Assembly: GCF_030867095.1 (NCBI RefSeq)
Contig: NC_081828.1
Span: 219,263,978-219,327,977, forward strand
DNA from: Alligator mississippiensis
Lineage: Eukaryota > Chordata > Crocodylia > Alligatoridae
Reading direction: 5' to 3'
DNA length: 64,000 nucleotides
In this document: piece after piece, positions 43,263-53,204 of the stretch
Position numbering within the stretch: position 1 is the stretch's first letter
Layout: each line of letters starts with the position of its first letter
Position numbers and translations under genes: made by a program
The notes under the pieces: model-generated
The model's database searches: none
The model's input: only the letters and a program-made list of their open reading frames with translations
What the model was told of the DNA's origin: nothing

Positions 43263-43490
43263 GGCACCATAGAGACGTGGCGGAGCGCCCTTCCGCCGGC
43301 ACCATAGAGATCCCGAGGGCGGGCTAGAGCGCCCCCCGCAGCACCATGGAGACGTACCAGAGCGCCCTTCCGCCGGCACCATAGAGACCCCAGGGGAGGG
43401 CTAGAGCGCCATGAGACGTAGGGGAGCGCTCTCCCCCCAGTACCATAGAGACGGGACCGGGCGGTGTCTCCCCCAGGACCATAGAGACGA
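43263..43490 (+). repeat. Array of 'gcaccatagagac' units
   Basis: Six copies of (g/a)(g)caccatagagac at 43263, 43298, 43340 (accatgg), 43375, 43439 and 43475, spaced irregularly by 33-64 bp and separated by agagcgccc / ggctagagcg blocks. It is an irregular minisatellite, and each unit is close to the RFX half-site pattern. Confidence 0.8.
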
Positions 43491-43655
43491 GGGAGACGCA
43501 CCAGAGCGGCCGCCCTCCAGCCACGCGGAGCACAGAGACGCGCTAGAGTGGCCGCAGGGCGGCGCCCCCAACACGAGGGGCGCTGAGCGTTTGTACGACG
43601 GAGACGCCGTCAGCGCCGTTCCACGCACAGGCCGGCGTCGCGCGACGTGCCTGGG

Positions 43656-43669
43656 GTTGTCATGGTGAC
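43656..43669 (+). promoter_or_regulatory. RFX X-box-like motif, near-palindromic
   Basis: GTTGTCATGGTGAC matches the X-box pattern RYYNYY-AT-RRNRAC at both halves. It sits just beyond the accatagagac array. Confidence 0.55.
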
Positions 43670-43745
43670 AAGACCCCGACTCTCTCCAATGTGTCCGCAT
43701 CTTTTCTGCACAGCTGGACGCCGGACTCCAGATGTGGCCACGCAG
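43670..43745 (-). mobile_element. Diverged CR1 fragment
   Basis: gactctctccaatgtgtccgcatctttt and ctggacgccggactccagatgtggcca, diverged copies of CR1 blocks seen at 52340-52420. Confidence 0.6.
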
Positions 43746-44768
43746 GTCCCAGGACGCTGGTCGTCGTCACGGCGAGGGCGCCTGTCGCGGGCAGGGCCGA
43801 GGAGCGGAGGAAGGATGTAGCTGGCGTCGGCGTGCGCAGTGTTCGGCCGCCCCACGGCAACATTGCTCCGCTAATTCGGGGAATCCTCCAGCTTCCAAAC
43901 ACGTGTGACGCGCGGGGCCTCCGACACGCGGCCGCCCGCCCGGCGCGTGCGTTTGTAACGCGTCGCCTCCCCCCGAGCGGCTGCCGGCCTGCGCTCGCAG
44001 GCGCTGACCTCTGCCCGCGAGGGCCCCGCCTGCCCGGCCCGGCAGCTCAGGGGCGTGTTTGCTCGCCCCTCTCGGGCAGGGAGAGTTGTTGGTTTTCTGA
44101 TAAAAACCCAGTGACCGATTCCTGAAAAACACCGTGGAAAAAAAACAAACCCGTCCAGCCGAGGGGGTGGGAAACGCGGGGCCGGAGCGGCGTCGGGCTC
44201 GGCAGCGAGCAAGGCTGGCGTTACCCCGGACGGATCGGCAATGTCTTGGCATCGTTGAGCGGCCTCGGGCGCTGGCGCAGGGAGGGTTTCTGCAGGGAGT
44301 GGAGCCAGCAAATGTCTCTGGACCCGGGGGCATGAGGGTGGGGGTCCCGGCCCCCACTCGGGGCTCAGAGGTGCATCCATTCACACCTGTGCAAGGTGCC
44401 TGGGAGGGGAGGGTCCATCCAGCAGCAGCACGACTCCCCATCCATGGGGGTTGTCAGCGTGCACGCCGAGCCCTGCCGGCTCGGGAGGGGTGTTGGGAGG
44501 GCAGGCAAGGCCTGTGCATAGTCATTTGGGGTGGGAGCTGGGGGAGCATCCCCTCAGGAGAGGCTGCCAGGATGCGGGCATCGCCCTGATCCCCGCACCG
44601 TCTGCGGGCTCTTCCCCAGCGCAGCGTGACCTCAGTCCCAAATGGACGGGGCCGGAGGGGGCGGTGGCGAGCGGGAGCTAGTTAATAGACGACCAAGATC
44701 AACACCGGGCGTTATCAGCGCTGTCCCGGGGCAGGCGGCTCAGTTGTGTTTCCTCGGCACCCGCAGAC
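43746..44768. other. RARRES2 upstream region, no confirmed feature
   Basis: GC-rich, CpG-containing. RARRES2 probably has a 5' noncoding exon in this interval because its start codon follows an acceptor-like cccgcag, but I cannot place it. Confidence 0.4.
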
Positions 44769-44933
44769 ATGAAGGGGGTGCTGGCTCTGGTGCTGAGCCT
44801 GGCGGCGCTGGCGGCGGCCAGCCGGTCCGCGCTGCAGGAGCAGGCGGTGGAGCTGGCGCTGGCCGATTTCCACAGCCGCGGCCACATCCATTGGCTCTTC
44901 AAGGAGAAGTCGGTGGAAGGGGTGGTTGAGAGC
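44769..44933 (+). CDS. RARRES2: RARRES2 coding exon 1
   Basis: ATG at 44769 through GAGAGC|gtgagt. Signal peptide and first cystatin-like helix; the end aligns with human exon boundary before PFPAGIF. Confidence 0.92.
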
Positions 44934-47341
44934 GTGAGTGCTGCAATGCAGTGGTTGCAGGCCACGGGCTTTTCGGGCACTGCTGGGGTGACAACCCGCC
45001 GGAGGGGAGAAGGGCCTGGAGCCGGAGCCCGGCAGGAGCTCCCCGGGCACAGGGCAGGGTAGGCAAGCTGGGCTGTGGGGCAGTGACCTGCCGCGCTGAG
45101 CTACACATTAACTGGATGCTTGCCTGGGGGTGTGACGGTGCCTGCTTTCCTCTCCCGGGGCTTAGCCAAGGCCTCTTTCCCTGGAGGGGAAAGCCACATG
45201 GGGCTGGGGGGCTACTGGGACACATGATGGGGCAACTGGTCCCTGCTGGGTGCCCAAGCCATTTTGGGGAGGATGGGTGGTTTCATCTAGCTTTCGCTGT
45301 GGGCCAGGCAGGATGAGGCCAAGGGACAACACGGGTCCCTCTAAGCCTGGGAGAGGGCAGGAGCATCTCTGAAGCTTCCTTGTTTCTGGTGCAAAAAGAA
45401 ACTAGAAGTTTTACTCATACGCCAGGAGCCCAGGGAACAGGACCTGCGAGGAGAGGCTGCGAGAACTGGGCTTGTTTACTCCCTGCACCTGCCTGGATCC
45501 GCCCCTCGTGTTACACAAGCAAATGTGCAGCACGGAGGCACTTAGTTAGTGGGACCTGGATTAGCACCAAGTACCCAGAGACGCTGCAGGAGCTGCCCCT
45601 CCGAAGGCCGGGAATGCCCTGCCAGTGCTGGGGTCCGGCTCGGAGCTGCCCCACTCCTTGTTGACCCCAGGCTCTCTCATAGGTGCAGTCAACGGGGACC
45701 TTCATCCGTCTGCACCTCAACCTGGTACCCACGACCTGCAGGAAGCAGCAGGAGAGGAAGCACCACTGCAGCGTTAGACCCAACGGGGTGAGCAAGCGGG
45801 TGGCCAGGCCATGCCTGGCACCCACGGGTCCACGGCTCATGCCCACGCCACTAAAGTCACTGGGAATTCGCCTCGAGGGCAGCAGGATCAGGGTCGTGCT
45901 CATTCTCCCTCTCAGTTCTCTCTGCCTCCTTCCCCCCCATCCCCACCCCTACCCTGTCTCCATCCTTTAGGGCAGGAGGCAGACGAGGATGACCCAGATC
46001 CTCCTCGTCAGAGCAGGTGGGAGAGGATGGGCCCAGGAGAGAGTACTGAGGGGGTGAATGGCTGCGTGAATGGGGGCATCCAGGCTTGGGAGGGGTGAGT
46101 GTGCGCACCTGTGCACGTGTATTGCAGTAGTGTGTGAATGGATGTGTGTGCATGTGCAAGTCCCAGGAGTAGAGGTATTGTACATAGGAGCAGCACGTGG
46201 GTGTGTGTGTGCACACAGTGCCTGAGGGAGGTGGGTGTGAATGCATGGCTGTGCCTGTTGGAGCCATGTGAGTGTGCTAATGGATATGCATGTGCAGTGC
46301 CTGGGGGGATGTATGTGCACATGCCTTGGAGCTGTGTGTATTGATGCACATGTATACGCAGTGCCTGGGGGGATGTATGTACACTTACCTGCAGAGCTGT
46401 GTGTGTTGATGCACACATGTGTGCAATGCCTAGGGGAGGTGTGAGTGCACATGTAGCTGTGCCTGTTGGAACCATGTAAATGTGCCAACACATGAGTGTG
46501 CAGTGCCCAGGGGGGTGTATGAGTCCATCCCTGTGGAACCACGTGGGTGCTAGGCAGGGTTTTTGCCAGGCAGGGCATCCGCTGTCCTGGGCTGGGCTTC
46601 CTCCGTGACCTCTGCCAAAGGCTCCCACCGTGACCTTGGCCTTGTCCCTTACCTCCTGGGTCCCCATACCCGGCGGTGGCTGGGCTACTAGCCTTATCCC
46701 ACCCCACCCTGCCCTGCCCCACACTGCTGGGCCCCATCCATGCCCTTGGGAGATGAGGGGGCAGCCAGGGGTGCTGCAGCCTTGCTGCCTTGCCCCAGAG
46801 GCGCCTTCTGCCCCTGACTCGGTGGTCACGGCCTCCCCGTCTATCTCCACAGAGGAAGCGCAACTGCCTGTTCTGCGTCAAGTTTGGCAGCACCAGCCCC
46901 TCGGAGGTGCTGGACAAGTACATGCACTGCAGCGTGGAGCCGCTGGCCAAGGTAAGTGCCACCCTCTGCCCAGCTGCTGTCCCGAGCTTGCAGGGACTGG
47001 GTCTGGGGGGCTGGCAAAGCTTGGAGCCAGCCCCAGTGCCACACCTGGAGGATCACACACACACATGTGCGCAAACACATGCCTGCCCCTGGCAGATGCA
47101 ATACCCCTCCCACGTACATCTAGAGCCATGCATGCATGGGGGCACATGCTTGTTTGGCTGCACCCATGTGGCACAAGCCCTGGCACCCCCATGCACTCAG
47201 AGCCGCTGCCTTTGCGGTAATGCCGGCTCTGCCTTGCAGGTGCTGTCGCCCAAGGACGAGCAGGAGTGCCAAGGGGTGGAACAGGCCGGTGAGGTGGTCT
47301 ACCTCCCTGGCAGGTTCGCCTTCCTCAGCCAGCCGGACTAG
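44769..47341 (+). CDS. RARRES2: Chemerin (retinoic acid receptor responder 2), four coding exons
   Basis: Secreted cystatin-fold prochemokine/adipokine. In mammals C-terminal cleavage yields a CMKLR1 ligand that attracts dendritic cells and macrophages. Coding exons: 44769-44933, 45683-45787, 46853-46951, 47240-47341, all phase 0 with gt-ag ends; 156 residues. Residues 1-20 (MKGVLALVLSLAALAAASRS) form a signal peptide. Next come the chemerin core SALQEQAVELALADFH.. HWLFKEKSVEG, GTFIRLHLNL..TTCRKQ, CSVRPNG|RKRNCLFCVKFG and MHCSVEP. Six mature-region cysteines (TTC, HHC, NC, FC, HC, EC) match human chemerin. The tail reads VVYLPGRFAFLSQPD, human YFPGQFAFSKALPRS. A 5' noncoding exon is likely, since acceptor-like cccgcag precedes ATG. 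AATAAA is at 47856; LRRC61 converges. Confidence 0.95.
45683..45787 (+). CDS. RARRES2: RARRES2 coding exon 2
   Basis: Acceptor ctctcatag|GTGCAG, donor CGGG|gtgagc. VQSTGTFIRLHLNL..CSVRPNG. Choosing this acceptor rather than gtgcag|TCA keeps the segment the same length as human. Confidence 0.93.
46090..46530 (+). repeat. GT-rich intronic minisatellite in RARRES2
   Basis: Blocks such as gtgcagtgcctggggggatgtatgtgcacatg and gagccatgtgagtgtgc repeat with a period of about 60-70 bp (46225-46520), in a broader tg/gtgc-rich stretch. Lies in the intron before coding exon 3. Confidence 0.8.
46853..46951 (+). CDS. RARRES2: RARRES2 coding exon 3
   Basis: Acceptor ctatctccacag|AGGAAG, donor GCCAAG|gtaagt. 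RKRNCLFCVKFG..MHCSVEPLAK; two disulfide cysteines. Confidence 0.93.
47240..47341 (+). CDS. RARRES2: RARRES2 coding exon 4
   Basis: Acceptor tgccttgcag|GTGCTG; stop TAG at 47339-47341. VLSPKDEQECQGVEQAGEVV then YLPGRFAFLSQPD. The tail after FAF is four residues (SQPD)+stop versus KALPRS-type in human, and Gln/Ser of YFPGQFAFS are Arg/Leu here. Confidence 0.93.
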   Translation: MLSPKDEQECQGVEQAGEVVYLPGRFAFLSQPD

Positions 47342-47855
47342 CACGGTGAGCACAGATGGGGCAGCGAAGGGCGGGCGGCTGGGTCCTATGATGTTCAGGG
47401 CATGGCCCCAGCTGCCCCCTGGCCCATCTTCCGGACAGCCGTGAGGGACTCCTTCCTCCTTGGAGATGAGAGCCTTTGACCCATACCCCCCAGCCCAGCA
47501 CTGAGCCCCCAGGGCAGGCTGCAGCCCAGCCGAGCAGATGCTGGAGGGAACTGCCCTGACCCTGTCCCGGGGCGCTGGCAGCAGCTCAGAGGCTGGCTCC
47601 CAGGTTCAGGCTCTCATCGAGAAAGGAGAAATGTGTCACGCCCGTGGCAGCAACATTAACTCCCAGGTGTGTCTCCTCTCTCCCCACCCAGCTGGGACAG
47701 CACCCATGGGGCCAGGGAGCCCCCAGCCCCCGCCAGCCAAGGAAGGAGGCTGCCATCCAGCAGAGATCAGGAGACTACCCCAGACCTCCCCCTGCAACGT
47801 GGGCAGCAAAGGAGCATCCCAGCCCGCTGCTTTCCCCACTGGTCAGTGTGTCCCC

Positions 47856-47861
47856 AATAAA
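47856..47861 (+). terminator. RARRES2: RARRES2 poly(A) signal AATAAA
   Basis: tccccAATAAAgccacagcc, about 515 bp past the stop, with GC-rich gcctgcctcggtcc downstream. Only strong signal in the interval. Confidence 0.75.
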
Positions 47862-48214
47862 GCCACAGCCACAGGCCTGCCTCGGTCCTTTCATGCAGGG
47901 GCTGCAGGGCTGGACGATCCTCCGCTGCCTGGTGGGTCTCTCCCGTGCCCACGGCTGGGATCACAGCACTTCCTGCCCTCCAGCACAGATCCCCTCGCTC
48001 CAGCCTGCTTCCTCCCTGGGCTGGAGGGGGTCAGTGTCCCTTGGCAGGACCAGACTGGCTTTAACCCAGTCCCACCCTCTCCCCGTGCTGACCCAGGCAC
48101 CCCTGGAGCAGGGCAGGGCCCATGCTGAGCTGCTTGGCACCATGACATCCCTGCCCGCATGCCCAGCTCTGCACAGAGAGGCAGGGAGCAGACTCGGAGG
48201 GGACACAGTGGGGG

Positions 48215-48220
48215 TTTATT
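48215..48220 (-). terminator. LRRC61: LRRC61 poly(A) signal AATAAA
   Basis: Minus strand tgaaATAAAccccc (AATAAA at 48220-48215), about 730 bp past the LRRC61 stop, followed by a g-rich, gtgtcc-containing stretch. About 355 bp separate it from the RARRES2 signal, so the genes end tail-to-tail. Confidence 0.7.
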
Positions 48221-48949
48221 TCACAGCAGACAGCCAGAGGGGGACCTCACTTAGCTCCCATGCCCCCTCCTGCCACATCGCCCCAGCTGCTCGGTGAGCC
48301 TCTGGCCCAGAGCTGGGTAGGAGCAAACACCATGGCTGTGTCTGGAGCAGGCATGGCTGGAGAAGCCCCGTGGTAGCCGGCTGGGGGTCACGAAGGCGGC
48401 CTGTCTCCCCTTGCCTCGCTCAACCACTGCTGTCCCAGGCAGCTCTCGCATCAGGCTCCCAGGCTGCAACCAGCTTGGAAGGGACGATGCCCAGCACTAC
48501 CGGACGCCTGACAACCCCACAGCAGGAAACTGAGCCCTAGGGTGGAGCGTGGGGTCAGCAGCTTCTCCGGAGCCTGGTGGGGGCTGCCTGGGAGAGGGGG
48601 AGTCTCCCATCCGATGCAATGTGGGGCAGCAGACTTGGCTCCATTGCCCCCAGCCCTGGGGAGCTGCAGGGTGGCACTCGCTGTAAAGCAAGGTCCAGGC
48701 TGGGCTAGGATTATCCCAGCAGCCAGAGAGCACAGGTGAAAGCCACCCTCTGCAGACTTGGCTTGGCTGCAGCCCCCTGGACCCTACAGCCAGCTGCAAC
48801 CCTGGAGAAGAGCCAGACAGGCCTGCAGCTCGGAGAGGGTCTCTCCCCGGGACACGGGACCGCAGCTGAAGCCAAGCGGACAGGGCGCTCGAGACAGACC
48901 CGCGGCAAAGAGGGCACGGAAAAGCCTGCGGTGCGACACCGGGGCCGGC

Positions 48950-49732
48950 TCAAAACACGAAGGAGCTGGGGTCGGGGCGGAGGCTGAGGGCTCGCTCTGC
49001 CTGGGCGATGGCATCGTCGGCCTTCTTGCCCAGCTCCCGGCACTCCTGCAGCACATCGTGGAACTGCTTGTAGGCCTCCTCGATGATGGAGCTGCGGCGC
49101 GGCGGGCGCACTGCCCAGTAGCCCTCCTGCACCCAGGGCTGGGCCGTGCTGGGGGGCTCGGCCCCGCCACCGCCCCCGCCCCCGGCGCAGCGCTTCAGCG
49201 AGTTGTCCAGGTCCTTGCAGAGCTGGTAGAACTCGCTGCCGCGGCCAGAGACCCGCTCGCCGTCGATGACCTTGAGCCCTGGGAACATCTCGCCCAGGGC
49301 GCCGCGGTACGCCGGCGAGGCGCACACGGGGTTGCTGAGCCGGCCCGCGGGGTCCCGCAGCCGCAGGTTCTCCAGCTGGCGCAGCCCCGCCAGGCACTGC
49401 AGCTGCTGCAGGCTGCTCACCAGGTTGCCGGCCAGGTTGAGGGTCTGCAGGCTCTCGCAGGCGCTCAGCGGCTCCAGGCTGCACAGGCAGTTGCCCGAGA
49501 GGTTGAGCACGGTCAGGGCCCGCAGGGAAGCCAGCGGGCCCAGGTAGGAGATGGCGTTGCCCGACAGATCCAGCCACTCCAGGTTGGTGCAGTCGCCCAG
49601 GCAGCCCAGGTCCGTGATGCCCAAGCCCTGCAGCTTGAGGAGCAGGATGGACTCCAGGTCGAACTCGCCCGTCTTGGCCTTCAGCAGCTGGGCGGTGATC
49701 CTCACCGCCTCGCCTTCCTCCCCCTTCTCCAT
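48950..49732 (-). CDS. LRRC61: Leucine-rich repeat containing protein 61
   Basis: Single coding exon, 260 residues; human is 259 as I recall. Starts MEKGEEGEA at 49732; an upstream in-frame Met at 49816 has no family support. Residues 9-27 (AVRITAQLLKAKTGEFDLE) and LLLKLQGLGITDLGCLG open four or five LRRs (about 29-115) with LEWLDLSGN, LTVLNLSGN and LQTLNLAGN. A cap follows: LRDPAGRLSNPVC..YRGALGEMFPGLKVIDGERV..GRGSEFYQLCKDLD (to about 170). A seven-glycine tract (174-180) is not in the human sequence as I recall. A C-terminal helix, SSIIEEAYKQFHDVLQECRE to ALSL (205-250), precedes PSSFVF; human also ends SSFVF. Cellular role unclear. An X-box-like site lies about 0.8 kb upstream. Confidence 0.95.
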   Translation of the reverse strand: MEKGEEGEAVRITAQLLKAKTGEFDLESILLLKLQGLGITDLGCLGDCTNLEWLDLSGNAISYLGPLASLRALTVLNLSGNCLCSLEPLSACESLQTLNLAGNLVSSLQQLQCLAGLRQLENLRLRDPAGRLSNPVCASPAYRGALGEMFPGLKVIDGERVSGRGSEFYQLCKDLDNSLKRCAGGGGGGGAEPPSTAQPWVQEGYWAVRPPRRSSIIEEAYKQFHDVLQECRELGKKADDAIAQAERALSLRPDPSSFVF

Positions 49733-50204
49733 CGCGGCCGGCACGCGGGCAGCCTGGCGCTCAGGGCCCCTGCGCGGCCAGCGTCCCCGGGCCGCGTGCA
49801 CGGGGCATGGGGGCACGGGGAGCTCTCCCCTGACTCTGCCTCACCCCACGTATGCAGGGACAGGCGCCGGCTCCTGGACGGCAAGAGGAGGAGACAGGAT
49901 CAGGACCCTGCAAAGCCTGTCCCCCACCCCAGCTGGGCACATGGGGAAATAGGGGGCTTAAGCAAGCAACGGGGCACCCCAGGGTCTCCCAGGGCAGGGG
50001 TCAGGCCGCCTGCTGCTCCCCCCGCCCCTCCTGCACTGCGCAGCTGGCTCCAGGTTGGCCCTCCGGGGGTGCTAAACACAACCCCCCCAAGTAACCGTGA
50101 ACCCACGTGCAGGGCCAGGCACACGTATGAACACCCGTGTGCTCACCCCCACGCCCCTGGCAGCCAGGGACCGGCAGGCACACACGCATGATGTACATGC
50201 CCAT

Positions 50205-50430
50205 GTGTCCCCTGCACACCCACATCCCCTGCACACCCATGCATCTCCTGCATGCCCGCATCTCCTGCAGGCCCACATCCCCTGCACACCCACGTGCATC
50301 CCCTGCACCCCCATGCATGTCCCCTGCACATCCACGTGCGTCCCCTGCACCCCCATGCATGTCCCCATGTACACTCATGCGTGTCCCCTGCACGCACATG
50401 CGTGCCCCCCTGCACACACGCGCGCACACC
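50205..50430 (+). repeat. Tandem cccctgcac-acccatgcatgt minisatellite
   Basis: About twelve imperfect units of roughly 18-20 bp (cccctgcacacccatgcatg, cccctgcacacccacgtgc). Located between LRRC61 exon and its probable promoter. Confidence 0.88.
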
Positions 50431-50548
50431 CCGTTTGCAGAGCTGCCAATTAACAGGGAGTTAATGAGCAGGAGCCCCTGGCCCCCGCACCCCCCTCGCA
50501 GCACCCACCGCAGCCCGCGGATCCCTCCGCCGCCCGCACCTGGCCGGG

Positions 50549-50562
50549 GTTGCTATGGTGAC
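50549..50562 (+). promoter_or_regulatory. RFX X-box-like motif upstream of LRRC61
   Basis: GTTGCTATGGTGAC matches RYYNYY-AT-RRNRAC well on both halves. It lies about 0.8 kb upstream of the LRRC61 start, in GC-rich sequence near cggctgcgag. RFX sites often mark ciliary genes, so this is a pointer, not proof. Confidence 0.5.
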
Positions 50563-50769
50563 GTGCGGCTGCGAGGATTTAAAGGGCCAGCGCACGGTCA
50601 TGGGGGGGAGGGGGTACTTGGGGTTTGCACACGGACAGGGCGTGTGCTGCATGTGCAAACACGTATGCACGGTGCTAGCTCACACTTGTTGCCCCCGGGT
50701 GTTTTCCCGAGCAGATGGGGCTGGGGGATCATTCCCACCGCTGCCCCCTGCTCCATGGGGCAGGGGGTT

Positions 50770-51180
50770 TAATCCTCCCCCAAGGGGGGTGCGGATGGGG
50801 CTGGGGCTGGGCTGCACCGCTGCTGCTGCTGGCACCAGCCCGGATCCCGGCTGCAGGGTCTTGCCCCTGACGCTGCACTGGGGCAGGAGGGGATTTCCCC
50901 CCTGCTCAGACTGGTCGCACTGGGGGGTTTTGCCTTCCTCGGCAGCGGGGGCACGGCCTGGGCCTGGGGTCTTCGCAGCGCCCACGACCCCCCTTTGCAG
51001 CAGCAGGATGTTGGGCCGCAGCCCCCCTGCTTTCCCCGGGGCAGGGGCAGGGGCAGGGGCGATGCCCGGTGTGGTGTCGGGGTGAGGGTCATTTTGCTCA
51101 GAGCTTAGACACTAGTTTGCACAGAGCTGATCCTGTCCCAGGCCAGAGTTGAGCTGGATGCGACCTCTGCAGCTCCCTGC
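50770..51180 (-). repeat. Interspersed GC-rich repeat family, copy 5 (reverse)
   Basis: Reverse complement of the family: ctgcactggggcaggaggggatttcc, gccttcctcggcagcgggggc, ctttgcagcagcaggatgttggg, cctgctttccccggggcagg, then gcagctccctgc at 51170-51180. Confidence 0.7.
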
Positions 51181-52115
51181 TACCCCCTGGCTCTAAGATT
51201 TTAAGCGCGCTTAAAATGTTGCAGTGCACCGGGTTAAATCACACCCCATTTCCAATACTCTAGTCCTCCAAGTCACCCTGTCTGCCTCGATCCTCCTGTG
51301 TCTGGATGGTGCCTCCCAAGTTTGTGTCTTCAGTGCATTTCTTGACACCTTCCTCCAAATAATGAAGGCTCAAACCAGACCGTGGAGGCTGATCTGATGG
51401 ATAGGGTCAAACCCTGAGAGAGACAGCCCTTTACACATGCAGCTTGTCCCTGCAATGAATGAACTGGCCCCCACTGCGCTGCAGAGAAAGGGTTCCCCCA
51501 TTTTATCTCCTTTGCTTTGCAAGCACTGAAAGAGGGGCAATGCTTCGTATGTCTGTAGGATCCCAGGATGTGCAATGGGCTTGTATGTCATCCTTCCTGC
51601 GGCCACGGCTTGTTGGCTACAACCCAACCCCACCCCAAACAGCCTAAAAACCAGCTGGGCAGGCACTGGTAGGTTGCTTTGATCCTGGCCCCCGGGGCCT
51701 CTGCATCTGGCTTCTGACCCTTAGTTTGCTCCTGACTGCATCTCAGGTTTTGACCCTGGTGTCATCTCTCACTCCCTGAACCTGGCCTGGCCCTGACCCT
51801 ATCTTTGGCATTTGGTCTCTAATTTGACTCCCCTGGTTCTGGACTCCAAACCTAGTCCTTAGGCCTGGCTGTGAGAGATCCTTCCCCTGGCAGTGCAGCC
51901 TTGCCCTTTCATACAATCACAGGGCACGTCTACACACTCATTAAAGCGCTTTTGCTAATGCACATTAAATTTAGTACCTCGGGGCATTTATAAACATACC
52001 GCAGCCTGCTCCAATGCACCAGAAATCCAGCGCATCAGAGCAGATTCAATTAATCAAGTCTGCAGGGCACACCTGGCGCTGCATTGCATGAGAAAGTTTC
52101 CCCCAGTATCTACCA
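51181..52115. other. No gene recognised; hAT-like terminus at 51905
   Basis: acagggcacgtctacacactcattaaagcg at about 51910 resembles the 'gggcatgtct' ends at 8569-8762. It may be the left end of a related DNA transposon; the right end was not identified. Confidence 0.35.
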
Positions 52116-52119
52116 TAAA

Positions 52120-52600
52120 CGTCCCTTGCTGCAGCGTAAGCCCATTGCTCCTTGTGCTGCCATCTGCCCCCATTGAGACCAGCCCAGCTCCATCCTCTTT
52201 GCAGCCTCCCTGCAGGGAGGTGAAGGCTGCTATTCAATCCCCCTCGGTCTTCTCTTCTCCAGACTAAATCAGCCCATTTCCCTCAGCCTCTCCTCACCAG
52301 TCATATCCCCCAGCCCACAACCATTTCCATTGCCCTCCGCTGGACTCTCTCCAGTGTGTCCGCATCCTTTCTGTAGTGGGGCCCACAGCTGGACACAGGG
52401 CTCCAGATGTGGCTTCCCCAGTGCTGAACAGAGGGGAAGAATCACTGCCCTCCATCTGCTGGCAGCGCTCCTGCCAATGCAGCTCAGGATGCCGTTCACC
52501 TTCTTGGCACCAAGGGCACTGAGGCTTCCTGAAGTCCAGGTAGAGTAGATCCACAGCACCCCTTTTGCCTAAGGAAGAACTCTCTTACATTCTTCAGGGA
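52120..52600 (-). mobile_element. CR1 LINE, long 3' fragment
   Basis: Reads, in minus orientation of the CR1: cttgctgcagcgtaagcccattgctcc, gaaggctgctattcaatccccctcgg, tgtgtccgcatcctttctgtag, ctggacacagggctccagatgtggc, ctgctggcagcgctcctgcc. Decayed, no ORF. Confidence 0.9.
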
Positions 52601-52754
52601 AGACATTAGGTTAGTCTGGCACTGTCTACCTTTAGCAACCCCACATCATGTGTTATCCTCTCCTCCCTGTCTCTCTTCATTCTGTACTATACAATCATGT
52701 CCCAAAGCCTTCCCTGCAAATGAAGACAAATTAACAGGCCTGGCATTCACAAAA

Positions 52755-53190
52755 TCAGAGAAGTTGGCTAGAAAGGAGCTCCCATCTAGTCCAACCCCCT
52801 GCAGCCCTGTCCAAACCCTCCGTGCAAATTCTTTTCAAACCTATTACTAAAACTGCACAGGCATCCCTATCACACAGTCACAAAGCACAAAACCCAAACC
52901 TGCCACAGGTGAAGCAGGGACACAACCATGGTCGGTGTCCTGCTGCTGCAAAGGTTGTTAATAGATGCTGCAGAGACCCCAGGCCCAGGCCGTGCCCCCA
53001 CTGCAGAGGAAGGCAAACCCGCCCAGTCTGCACCAGTCTGAGCAGGGGGAAATCCCTTCTTGCCCCAGTGCAGCGTGGGGCTGAGTCTGAGTGCAGGGGC
53101 AAGACCCTCCAGCCAGGACCCTGCAGGGTTGGTGCAGCAGCAGCATTGGCACAGCCCAGCCCCAGCCCCAGCGCCTCTGGGGGAGGCTTC
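52755..53190 (+). repeat. Interspersed GC-rich repeat family, copy 6 (near full length)
   Basis: tcagagaagttggctagaaaggagctcccatctagtccaacc, aacctgccacaggtgaagcagggac, gtcctgctgctgcaaaggttg, ccgtgcccccactgcagaggaaggcaaacc, cccagccccagccccagcgcctctgggggaggctt. The most informative copy for deriving a consensus. Confidence 0.72.
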
Positions 53191-53204
53191 AAAGCCCCCT
53201 CACA

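Noticed and set aside
45967-46962. 331-codon minus-strand frame with CTHT..H repeats
   Set aside because: Complement of the intronic GT-rich minisatellite in RARRES2; His/Thr pattern is a translation artefact, not a metal-binding repeat.
48758-50191. 477-codon plus-strand open frame over LRRC61
   Set aside because: Antisense of the LRRC61 exon and its GC-rich flank; no domain.
50143-50427. Cys- and Gly-rich minus-strand frame resembling a metallothionein or keratin-associated repeat
   Set aside because: Translation of the cccctgcac minisatellite.
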